NCBI GenBank assembly: GCA_050633205.1
Contig: JBOEGA010000119.1
Location: forward strand, 1 to 17,232
Length of the DNA: 17,232 nucleotides
From: CBDHHC01 sp050633205
Lineage (GTDB): Bacteria > Pseudomonadota > Alphaproteobacteria > Rhizobiales > CBDHHC01
Direction of reading: 5' to 3'
This document shows positions 7,773 through 14,913 of this stretch, in pieces; position 1 is the stretch's first letter; the number at the start of each line of letters is the position of its first letter. Position numbers and translations under genes: made by a program. Below the pieces are notes generated by a model. It did no database searches. It was not told where the DNA came from and worked only from the letters and a program-made list of their open reading frames with translations.

Positions 7773-8399
7773 ATGAGTAAGACTAAGATGTCCAGAATGC
7801 AGGGAAAACCAGCGGAAAATAAAAGCAAACGTGAGAGTAAAAAGCAGGAGCTTGCAAAGCATACTCTGGAAACTCTGTCTGTGCTGGGCTACGCAAATAC
7901 TTCACTCCGTGACATCGCGGAGCAGAGTGGAGTATCTGTCGGAGTTCTGCATTACTACTTTGAGGATAAGGTTGATCTGATCACTTATTGCGTCCAGATG
8001 TATAAAGACGCATTTATTGCCCGTCTGGACAGCAGCCTCTCTGAAAACGGTGATGATGACCATATACTCAACGAGTTCATTGAACGAATTGTGGAATCCG
8101 TAGTGAATGAAGGTAAGGTGCACCGCTTATGGTATGATATCCGGGGGCAGGCACTGTTTAATCCCGATTTTCAGGTAGTGGTCGATGAGCTGGAAGAAGC
8201 TCTGATAGCATTGAATGCCAGATTTCTGGCACGTGTAAATGTTCCCGGCTTAAGTCCGCTTGACCTTTATTTTGGAGTAGATGCTCGTTTTCGCTATTAT
8301 CTTCAGAAATACCTCGCAGGACATGAGGAAGCCGTGGACGAATTACGATTGTCTCTCCATCAGCAATTTCATTTTTTCCGGTCTAAATCAGGCGAATAA
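7773..8399 (+). CDS. TetR-family transcriptional regulator
   Basis: This is a predicted DNA-binding repressor of about 208 residues. The N-terminal domain has the family pattern: a helix at about 23-38 that ends in LSVLGYANTS, then the helix-turn-helix at about 44-63 (LRDIAEQSGVSVGVLHYYF) followed by EDKVDLI. The C-terminal part is helical and would bind the ligand. It is the third gene of the alcohol-oxidation cassette and faces a likely operator at 4236-4264, so it probably controls its own operon. A basic Lys-rich extension precedes the first helix. Start choice is uncertain: ATG 7773 is taken, but GTG 7755 in the same frame is possible and no strong ribosome binding site favours either. 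The gene arrangement resembles betIBA, but the enzymes do not support naming it BetI. Confidence 0.85.
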   Translation: MSKTKMSRMQGKPAENKSKRESKKQELAKHTLETLSVLGYANTSLRDIAEQSGVSVGVLHYYFEDKVDLITYCVQMYKDAFIARLDSSLSENGDDDHILNEFIERIVESVVNEGKVHRLWYDIRGQALFNPDFQVVVDELEEALIALNARFLARVNVPGLSPLDLYFGVDARFRYYLQKYLAGHEEAVDELRLSLHQQFHFFRSKSGE

Positions 8400-8404
8400 T
8401 GAAG

Positions 8405-8770
8405 CTACGCACCGATAGCATCCAGTTCTTTCTGTAGCTCTCCTTCAACCGATGCAAAAGCATTGGCCAGTTCTGCACATGCAGGCTTCAGGCTCTCAAG
8501 AGTATTGGTACCCGCTTCGACCATATCCTTGGCAAGATATTCAACATTCTTGGCTTCATCATGAACCTTGCCAATACCAAGCAGTCCACTCGCTGATTTC
8601 AGGCTGTGCGAAGAGCCGATTATCTCCGCAATGTCCCCACCATCAAGGTTGGTATCAATCGTATTCAGGTAAGCTTTTGCATCTCTCAGATAACCACCAA
8701 GAAGCACAGGAAACTTTCCTTTCATACGTTCCTTGAGTTTATCAAATACTGCTTTGTCAATATTAGTCAT
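8405..8770 (-). CDS. Hpt-domain phosphotransfer protein
   Basis: This small, single-domain histidine phosphotransfer protein has about 121 residues. The phospho-accepting His55 lies in SSHSLKSASGLLG, the standard Hpt motif with the following Lys and Gly. The rest is a helical bundle with an acidic C-terminus. There is no kinase or receiver domain, so it would shuttle phosphate between separate proteins in the cytoplasm. It is the last gene of the secretion operon and starts about 10 bases after the receiver-HATPase gene stops, making that protein's Asp66 the natural partner. Start ATG 8770 has AGGA at a normal distance; ATG 8779 is an alternative, but its binding site would be too close. Its end faces the TetR gene with only 5 bases between the stops and no visible terminator. 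Confidence 0.88.
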   Translation of the reverse strand: MTNIDKAVFDKLKERMKGKFPVLLGGYLRDAKAYLNTIDTNLDGGDIAEIIGSSHSLKSASGLLGIGKVHDEAKNVEYLAKDMVEAGTNTLESLKPACAELANAFASVEGELQKELDAIGA

Positions 8771-8780
8771 TGTCTCCATC

Positions 8781-9719
8781 CTACCATTCGATATCGGATT
8801 CTTTAAAAGAGGCTACAGTTACCTCATTTCCTGCTTCATTATAGTTAAGTTCGTCAAAACTGATCTTGTTCGCCTGGGCAATTCCACGGCCATGATTGTG
8901 CAGTGCCCGTGAAGGATCAATATCCATATACTCCTCCCAGTTAAAACCAGACCCTTCATCTGTAATAACAACCCGGGTCTCTTTTGAGTTCCGCATGAGG
9001 GTGACTTTAACCTGGCGATCACAATACTCTGGTGCGTTTTCACGACGACGCACTTCTTCTCTCCACTTCCCTGTTTTGAGAAGGTTTGTTTTTTCCTCAT
9101 AACCGATTTCAAGATTGCCATGTTCAACGGCGTTCACCAGAAGGTCAGCCAGTCCCGGTAACGCGATCTCTGGATTAGGGAAACAATACGCAATGAAATG
9201 CGCCAGATCTTCTGCATCCTCAATAGACTTGATTGTAAACCGGGCCTGATCAATAAAGTTAAAGCTGGATTGGTGTTTCTTCAGTTCATTTTTCAGAAGA
9301 GACCGTCGTTCAGATTCCTTCATCGCTGATGTTAACACAGATGCAAAAACATCATCCTCATAGGGCTTGGTCAGATAGTAAAAAACCCCGGCATCAATAC
9401 CCTCTTTAAACTCATCCGGACTATCTGAACCTGTAACCATTATGACAGGAAGGCGTGACGCTCTCGGATCGTTTTTGAGCTGCTTGACAACTTCCAGTCC
9501 ATCCATCTCAGGCATATGTTTGTCAAGCACGATAACATCAAGCTTTTCAGCTTCCCGCTCAATGACACCAAGCGCTTCAATACCGTTTGTTGCTTCGATA
9601 ACCTCATAATTCAGCTCCTCAAGAAGAGCCGTAAGGATAATCAGTGTCGTTTGGTCATCCTCAACAGCTAATACGCGTCCGGCTGCGACAGGGGTATTAT
9701 CTAAAGCAATATCCTGCAT
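8781..9719 (-). CDS. Response regulator with C-terminal HATPase (RsbW/anti-sigma kinase type) domain
   Basis: Residues about 14-132 form a receiver domain with acidic pocket Glu20/Asp21/Asp22, phospho-acceptor Asp66 in VLDKHMPEMDG, Thr96 and Lys118 in YYLTKPY. A short helical linker follows. Residues about 165-308 form a GHKL-type ATP-binding domain: N-box LLVNAVEHGN (Asn196), TDEGSGFNWEE at 253-263 and NHGRGIA at 275-281. There is no dimerisation/His phospho-acceptor domain, so this is not a usual sensor kinase. Such C-terminal domains resemble anti-sigma serine kinases of the RsbW type, and phosphorylation of the receiver probably controls them. The gene starts 11 bases after the adaptor gene stops, with GAGGAG six bases before its ATG, so it belongs to the secretion operon. 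Its target is unknown. Confidence 0.88.
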   Translation of the reverse strand: MQDIALDNTPVAAGRVLAVEDDQTTLIILTALLEELNYEVIEATNGIEALGVIEREAEKLDVIVLDKHMPEMDGLEVVKQLKNDPRASRLPVIMVTGSDSPDEFKEGIDAGVFYYLTKPYEDDVFASVLTSAMKESERRSLLKNELKKHQSSFNFIDQARFTIKSIEDAEDLAHFIAYCFPNPEIALPGLADLLVNAVEHGNLEIGYEEKTNLLKTGKWREEVRRRENAPEYCDRQVKVTLMRNSKETRVVITDEGSGFNWEEYMDIDPSRALHNHGRGIAQANKISFDELNYNEAGNEVTVASFKESDIEW

Positions 9720-9730
9720 GGCTATCTCCT

Positions 9731-11053
9731 CTATCGCTCCCTGAATGCTGAAGTTAGCGATCGGTGAATTGGTTTAAGCAGATATGCCAGTACTGTTTTT
9801 TCACCAGTAGTAATATCAACTTCTACAGTCATCCCGGGCAACACCAGGTTTCGTGCAGGGTTATTTCCGACAAAGCCTCGTGACAGGGCAATTTTGCCTT
9901 TGTAGTAACTTTCATTTTTATCATCCACAAATGTCGTGGCTGATAAAAATTGCAGAGTTCCATCAATAACGCCATAACGCGAAAAATCATAAGCACTTAC
10001 TTTCACACGTGCATGTTGCCCAACTCTAAGAGTGCCTATATCGCTCGGAGGAATGCGGGCCTCCACAATCAGGATACTATCCAGAGGAACAATTTCCATG
10101 ATTGCCTGCCCGGCGCTTATTACACCGCCAACTGTATTGATCTTCAGGCCTTTAACAATACCTCTGGCTGGTGCCCGGATTTCCATACGCTCAACGCGCC
10201 CCGAGAGTTTTGTCAGTTTTTCTTTATTTTGTGTTATACTATTCTGAACGGTCTCAAGGTCTTTCAGTGCATTATCTTTGAGGCGGACTTTAAGTGTTCT
10301 GATCCTGTTATTATACTCATTAATTGCCTGGCTGGCCTCAGCAATTTGTGAAGTCGTCGCCTGCATCCTTCCTTCAATTCGGTTCACTTCACTTTCACTC
10401 GCAATCAGGTCCCGTTTGGTTGTATTCCCTCGTTTGGCCAGATCTCTCCTCATCCTGAGTATTTCAGCTGCACCGCCCAATTCTCTTTTTTCTGTCTCAA
10501 GCTGGCTTTTTAATCTGTTCAGAATATTCCTTTTTTGAGCCAGTTGATCGCGTAATACATTTTTTTCGCTTTCATATGCATTTCTGGCAGAAGTCAGTGC
10601 GTGGCGTTGATGTTCGATGGCCTTTTCATCTTCCTGCGATATCTTTTCAAATTCAGGTTTTTTGTCATATGCCAGCGCCCGTAATCTTTCTGCCTGAAGT
10701 TGCAGGCTTATCTGTTGTTTACTGAGAGCACTCAGGTCCTCTTCAGCGCCAACACCGCCAAGGCGTGCCAATGCCTGCCCCTTATCAACAAGATCACCCT
10801 CTCTCACCAGAATTTCAGAAATGATGCCACCTTCAAGATGTTGCACAATCTGGGAGTAACCGCTTGGAATAATTTCACCATTGGATCGGGTAACTTCATT
10901 TACGTTCGTAAAGGATGCCCATCCTATGAATAATGAGAAGGCCACTCCGATGACAATGATTGTTAATCTCATAAGATTCTGATTAGGAAGCTCCTCGTAG
11001 AGAACACTTCTCATCAGATCATTAAGATCTCTGTCCTTATGCTCCTTTGCCAC
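9731..11053 (-). CDS. HlyD-family type I secretion periplasmic adaptor
   Basis: This is the membrane-fusion subunit that links the inner-membrane ABC exporter to an outer-membrane TolC-like channel. A short cytoplasmic N-terminus is followed by one membrane segment at about residues 29-47. A lipoyl/barrel half with NGEIIPSGYSQIVQHLEGGI comes next, then a long coiled-coil hairpin rich in Lys, Glu, Gln and Arg (about 105-290). The second barrel half starts at IRAPARGIVKGL and includes a PGMTVEVDI strand. The C-terminus ends in LLKPIHRSL, typical of LapC/HlyD proteins. At 440 residues it has normal length. The start is GTG 11053 with GGGAGGGC upstream. It overlaps the end of the upstream ABC gene by 17 bases, so translation is coupled. 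Confidence 0.93.
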   Translation of the reverse strand: MAKEHKDRDLNDLMRSVLYEELPNQNLMRLTIIVIGVAFSLFIGWASFTNVNEVTRSNGEIIPSGYSQIVQHLEGGIISEILVREGDLVDKGQALARLGGVGAEEDLSALSKQQISLQLQAERLRALAYDKKPEFEKISQEDEKAIEHQRHALTSARNAYESEKNVLRDQLAQKRNILNRLKSQLETEKRELGGAAEILRMRRDLAKRGNTTKRDLIASESEVNRIEGRMQATTSQIAEASQAINEYNNRIRTLKVRLKDNALKDLETVQNSITQNKEKLTKLSGRVERMEIRAPARGIVKGLKINTVGGVISAGQAIMEIVPLDSILIVEARIPPSDIGTLRVGQHARVKVSAYDFSRYGVIDGTLQFLSATTFVDDKNESYYKGKIALSRGFVGNNPARNLVLPGMTVEVDITTGEKTVLAYLLKPIHRSLTSAFRER

Positions 11054-13130
11054 GTTTGCCCTCCCGAATCTGAGGTCTCAATTCCTGTGTCAGCTCGATA
11101 ACAATATCTGCAAGAGCAATATAGTCCTGGCGGTAACTGACATAGAAAATTGTCTTTTTTCCTCGTTGTTTGCTGAGATAGTCGTAATAGTTTTGACCAA
11201 TCTCGCTATTCAGGAATTCATATGGAAGTTCATCAAAAAGCATTACCTTGCTGTCTTGTAGGAATGCGCGTGCCAATGCAAGTTGTGTTTCAAAGCCGGA
11301 AGGAACCACATCATCTGCACCTTCGCCAATAGTGGAATCAAGACCTCTTTCAAGAGACTTGAACCACACTGATAGACCTGCTTCTTCGAGGCTGTAGATA
11401 ATTGCCTCATCTGAAGCTTCAGGTTTGACAAACAGGAAGTTATTCCGGAGTGTTTCAGTAAAAAATTCTGGCTGCTGCCCTACATATGCAATACTCTGCC
11501 TCAGTTTTTGTGGGTCAATCTGACGAATATCCGTTCCATCGACCCTGATTGATCCGGCCTGAGGGTGATATAACCCTGAAATAAGCTTAAGCGTTGTTGA
11601 CTTTCCGGCACTATTTGTACCTGTGATTGCAATCAGTTTACCTGGCTCTATTTTAAAAGACAGACCTGCATACACAGGGTCAGCATCCTTGGAATAGCGA
11701 AGGCCAACATTATTAAACTCAATCTGCCCTTTAAATTCTGGAAGCTCCCGTTTGACCCCGGTAACAGCACGCTCAGGGGTTACATCCATTAATCTGTTTA
11801 TCTGTTCTATATTACGTTTCACCTGATCAAGCCGGGGAAGCATAATACAGATCATCTGCAGGGGAGAAAGTATCCGCCACGTAAGAATAAGTACGGCAAT
11901 CATGGAGCCGGTTGTCATATTACCAGCCCATATGGCAGACACTCCAAAATAGATCATGGCAACACCGCCCAGCATGACCATCTCCTGGGTAATCGTATCT
12001 ATTTTGGAAATAGCTTTATTATAGCGATATCCGGCAAAAGATGCCTCTGCACTTACCTTTTCATATCTGCGTAACCATGCATCAAATCCACCCGAAGAGC
12101 GCAGAGTTTCCTGCTTGCCGATAGTTTCAATATTCATATTTTCACGTTCAATGCTCGTAGTAGCCAGACGTGCAGTAAGAGCTTTAAGCCGTGACCGGGT
12201 GGCAACCAGCATAATGCCGTACAGGAGAATAATAACCAGCGGTATTACGACAAGTGTCGGTGCAATAATAGCAATTGCTGCTACAAGAATAAGCACAAAC
12301 GGAAATTCAATAAAGGACAGAAAAAACTGCCCGGTAAAAAATTCCCTGACAGATTCAAATGCCTTGAGTCTGGCAAGTTGTGCAGCAACTGACGCACCCT
12401 CGGTGAAGGTCGCGGGTAAAGATAATATCCTCTCAAGAATAGCATTGCTGACAATATTATCAATCCGCGCACCAAACCATGTGAGAGATCTTGCCCGCAA
12501 AAAGCGCAATGCATATTCGATTCCAATAGCAAGCACGACGCCTGCCAGAAGATATTTAAGCATCTCTGGAGAATGTGCTCCGATCACCCGATCATAGATA
12601 CTCATGATAAATAATGGAGTTACAAGAGCTAACAGACTGATAACAAAACTAGCAATCAGTACCTGGGCAAAAATACCGTTAAAGCGGAATAAAAGTTTGG
12701 TGAACCACGACCAGCCTGAAGCTGAAATTGTCTGATCAGGAATAATGTCATATTCCCCCAGATGCTCCTTGAATATATACGCCGTGCCTTTGGTTTTGTT
12801 GTCCGTCGGCTCATACACCATCGTGCCTCGAACTTTTTGAAGATCTTTCTGATCAATAAAAAGGCATGGCACCATATCTGGTTTTATATGGTTCATGGTT
12901 GTCTTCACAACCTTGGGAGGGTACCCGAGAAAAGACATAATATTCAAAAATTCTGTAAAACAGATTTTATTCATATTAGAGGGCAGGGCATCTCTTAGCG
13001 CCTTCACATCTCCCTTCCACTCAAGTTCTATAAGCAGGGGGTGAATATAGGAACCATAATCGCTTTTATGGATTTCATTATCAAATACAGCAGTTGCATA
13101 GGCTTCTACTGCTGGAGCCAGACTGGTCAT
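11037..13130 (-). CDS. Type I secretion ABC transporter with C39-like N-terminal domain and altered signature motif
   Basis: This is the second of two consecutive exporter half-transporters (697 residues). Residues 1 to about 130 form a C39-peptidase-like domain with no evident catalytic triad; such domains bind rather than cut the substrate. About six membrane helices lie at about 150-430. The nucleotide-binding domain spans about 465-697: Walker A GTNSAGKS at 504-511, Q-loop Gln552/553, Walker B VMLFDE with catalytic Glu634 present. The signature that should read LSGGQ is PSGFE at 610-614, and the usual H-loop histidine is replaced by Tyr666 in YVSYR. Its ATG overlaps the upstream stop by one base (TAATG). 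It probably pairs with the protein from 13130-14863 as a heterodimer. Confidence 0.9.
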   Translation of the reverse strand: MTSLAPAVEAYATAVFDNEIHKSDYGSYIHPLLIELEWKGDVKALRDALPSNMNKICFTEFLNIMSFLGYPPKVVKTTMNHIKPDMVPCLFIDQKDLQKVRGTMVYEPTDNKTKGTAYIFKEHLGEYDIIPDQTISASGWSWFTKLLFRFNGIFAQVLIASFVISLLALVTPLFIMSIYDRVIGAHSPEMLKYLLAGVVLAIGIEYALRFLRARSLTWFGARIDNIVSNAILERILSLPATFTEGASVAAQLARLKAFESVREFFTGQFFLSFIEFPFVLILVAAIAIIAPTLVVIPLVIILLYGIMLVATRSRLKALTARLATTSIERENMNIETIGKQETLRSSGGFDAWLRRYEKVSAEASFAGYRYNKAISKIDTITQEMVMLGGVAMIYFGVSAIWAGNMTTGSMIAVLILTWRILSPLQMICIMLPRLDQVKRNIEQINRLMDVTPERAVTGVKRELPEFKGQIEFNNVGLRYSKDADPVYAGLSFKIEPGKLIAITGTNSAGKSTTLKLISGLYHPQAGSIRVDGTDIRQIDPQKLRQSIAYVGQQPEFFTETLRNNFLFVKPEASDEAIIYSLEEAGLSVWFKSLERGLDSTIGEGADDVVPSGFETQLALARAFLQDSKVMLFDELPYEFLNSEIGQNYYDYLSKQRGKKTIFYVSYRQDYIALADIVIELTQELRPQIREGKRGKGA

Positions 13131-14863
13131 TATGCTCTTAGCTCCTTTAATCTTTGTTTCGTGTTGTTGGAATTACTGTATTTGCTTTGATCTTTGGAAA
13201 TCAGTATACCGTTTTCAATCACATACTCTTCCTGTGCCAGATGAATGACGTTGCGGTCATTGGAACCTAAAATCATGGAAACCTGCCCGCGCAATTTTCC
13301 CAGAAGCCTGAACACGTGGTTATAGCCATCTTTATCAAGAGATTTGTCCGCAAAATCAAACAGGATCAGGCGTGGTCTGTTTATTAAAACCCGTGCGATT
13401 GTTATGCGCTGCTTCATTCCAGGTGTGAGAAGGTCAGACTGACTATCGACCAGAACGGTATTATATCCATGCGGAAGTTTTGAAACCACTTTGTCAATAC
13501 CAAGGTAGTTAGCCATGATCTCTGCCTGTTCGTGCAGTTCATTCCTGAACCCGGTCAGGTTATCCATAATTGTTCCCTGGAAAATTTCTGCCTCCGAGGG
13601 AAGGTATCCTACATGCGTAACCAGTTCGTCACGTAAGTATGAGCAGGATTCTTTGCCGTCAATCAGCAGTTGACCGGATGTAGGTTTATAAAACCCCGCA
13701 ATCAACTTGAGCAATGTTGACTTTCCGTCACCTGGTGGACCACTTAAAGCAATCGTTTTTCCTGGTGCAAGATTCAGGTTAAACCCCTTGAACAGAAGAG
13801 GGCCCTTTTCCCCACCATAGGAAAACTGAAGATTTTTTATTTCCAGATGTCCTCTGGGTCTGCCTGATGAGGTCTTTGCCGCTCGTTCCTGATTTGGAAC
13901 TGCGAGCAGTTCATCAACCTTTCTCTGTGCAAGTTGATACTCCTGCATTGATGTCCAGAAAGACAGGGTGCGGTGCAGGGGCTGCATGATCCTGCCGGAA
14001 AGCAGAACACAGGCAATCAGAATACCCATCGTAATCTGCCCGTCTACAACCATCAGAGCCCCCAGAGAGACCATTGATATCATCATGACCTGAGTAAATA
14101 ATGCAGCGGCATTGGAGGTCTGGGCATTGATTGTATTGATGGTGTAGGCATCATAGACATTTTTTCTATGTACCTGCTCATGCCTGCGCAGTGTTGCCTG
14201 CTCAAGACCAAGCATTTTAACCGTATGAATTTTCTCCAGAGATTCAGAAACAAAATTTATACGCTGGTCATCATCATGATCTCGCCTGAGCAGCGCCTTT
14301 CTGGTGCGATACCCGGTATAGATCGCAAATATACCAAACAGGGTCAGTAATACTAGGGGAACAAAAAGCAGCACTCCAGCCAGGTAACCAATAAAAGCAA
14401 GGAAAATTGCAACAAATGGCAGGTCAATCAGATTAATCAGCGATTGACCACTTCTGAAACTTTTAAGTTTAGAAATTGCACCAAGCCGTTGCAACTGTTC
14501 ACCGGCCGAGAATTTTTTTATATCCCGAAGATTAGCACTCATAATATGACGAACTGATTGGGTATATGCCAGATGCTCAAAGCGTGCACTGGCCCAGCCA
14601 ATAAGTGAAGACCTGCTGAATTTAAGAAGCGCATCCAGTACAGCAATCACCAAAACCCCGGCACAAAGAACCTGCAGCGTATCAATGCTCTTGTACCTCA
14701 GGATACGGTCATAAACCTGAAGCGTTACAATAGGAACTGCAAGGGAGAATAGATTTATGGTCAGAGACGCAAAAATAAGCACAAGCACATTGCCAAAGTT
14801 TAGGAATAAGCCTCTGCCAAGCCCTCTTTGAATATGTTTTCCTTTTTGTTTATCCCTAACCAT
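13130..14863 (-). CDS. Type I secretion ABC transporter with degenerate ATPase motifs
   Basis: This is the first of two exporter half-transporters (577 residues), without a C39-like domain. Membrane helices lie at about 25-50, 63-80, 145-182 and 255-290. The sequence FSAGEQLQRLGAISKLKSF is typical of type I secretion permeases. In the nucleotide-binding domain (about 335-577) Walker A is intact (GPPGDGKS, 375-382) and Asp503 of Walker B remains. However, the Q-loop Gln is Ser423 (YLPSEAE), the signature reads LTPGM (479-483), the catalytic Glu is Phe504 (LILFDFADKSLD), and the H-loop His is replaced (GSNDRN, about 533-538). It probably binds but hydrolyses ATP poorly. Start ATG 14863 is chosen over the upstream in-frame TTG 14869; a G-rich stretch precedes it. 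Confidence 0.88.
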   Translation of the reverse strand: MVRDKQKGKHIQRGLGRGLFLNFGNVLVLIFASLTINLFSLAVPIVTLQVYDRILRYKSIDTLQVLCAGVLVIAVLDALLKFSRSSLIGWASARFEHLAYTQSVRHIMSANLRDIKKFSAGEQLQRLGAISKLKSFRSGQSLINLIDLPFVAIFLAFIGYLAGVLLFVPLVLLTLFGIFAIYTGYRTRKALLRRDHDDDQRINFVSESLEKIHTVKMLGLEQATLRRHEQVHRKNVYDAYTINTINAQTSNAAALFTQVMMISMVSLGALMVVDGQITMGILIACVLLSGRIMQPLHRTLSFWTSMQEYQLAQRKVDELLAVPNQERAAKTSSGRPRGHLEIKNLQFSYGGEKGPLLFKGFNLNLAPGKTIALSGPPGDGKSTLLKLIAGFYKPTSGQLLIDGKESCSYLRDELVTHVGYLPSEAEIFQGTIMDNLTGFRNELHEQAEIMANYLGIDKVVSKLPHGYNTVLVDSQSDLLTPGMKQRITIARVLINRPRLILFDFADKSLDKDGYNHVFRLLGKLRGQVSMILGSNDRNVIHLAQEEYVIENGILISKDQSKYSNSNNTKQRLKELRA

Positions 14864-14874
14864 TCCCAACCCCC

Positions 14875-14902
14875 GGCTGTAACTTCCTGTTCTGTTACGG
14901 CC
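14875..14902 (-). promoter_or_regulatory. Stem-loop between the RTX gene and the exporter genes
   Basis: A 9-base-pair stem with one G-U pair (14875-14883 with 14894-14902) encloses a 10-base loop in the short gap between the RTX stop codon and the first ABC gene. In the direction of the operon there is no T-run after it, so it is not a full terminator. It lies just before the G-rich ribosome binding region of the ABC gene. It could protect the RTX messenger 3' end or lower exporter translation. Confidence 0.55.
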
Positions 14903-14913
14903 TTTTCTTTCCT

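Noticed and set aside
12115..12597. A + strand reading frame of 160 residues inside the ABC gene
   Set aside because: It lies wholly opposite a clear ABC transporter gene, is rich in Arg/Ser/Ile typical of antisense frames, and matches no family.
13130..14863. Reading the first ABC gene as a pseudogene
   Set aside because: The frame is intact over its full length, the membrane part and Walker A are well kept, and it is translationally coupled to its neighbour, so altered function is more likely than decay.
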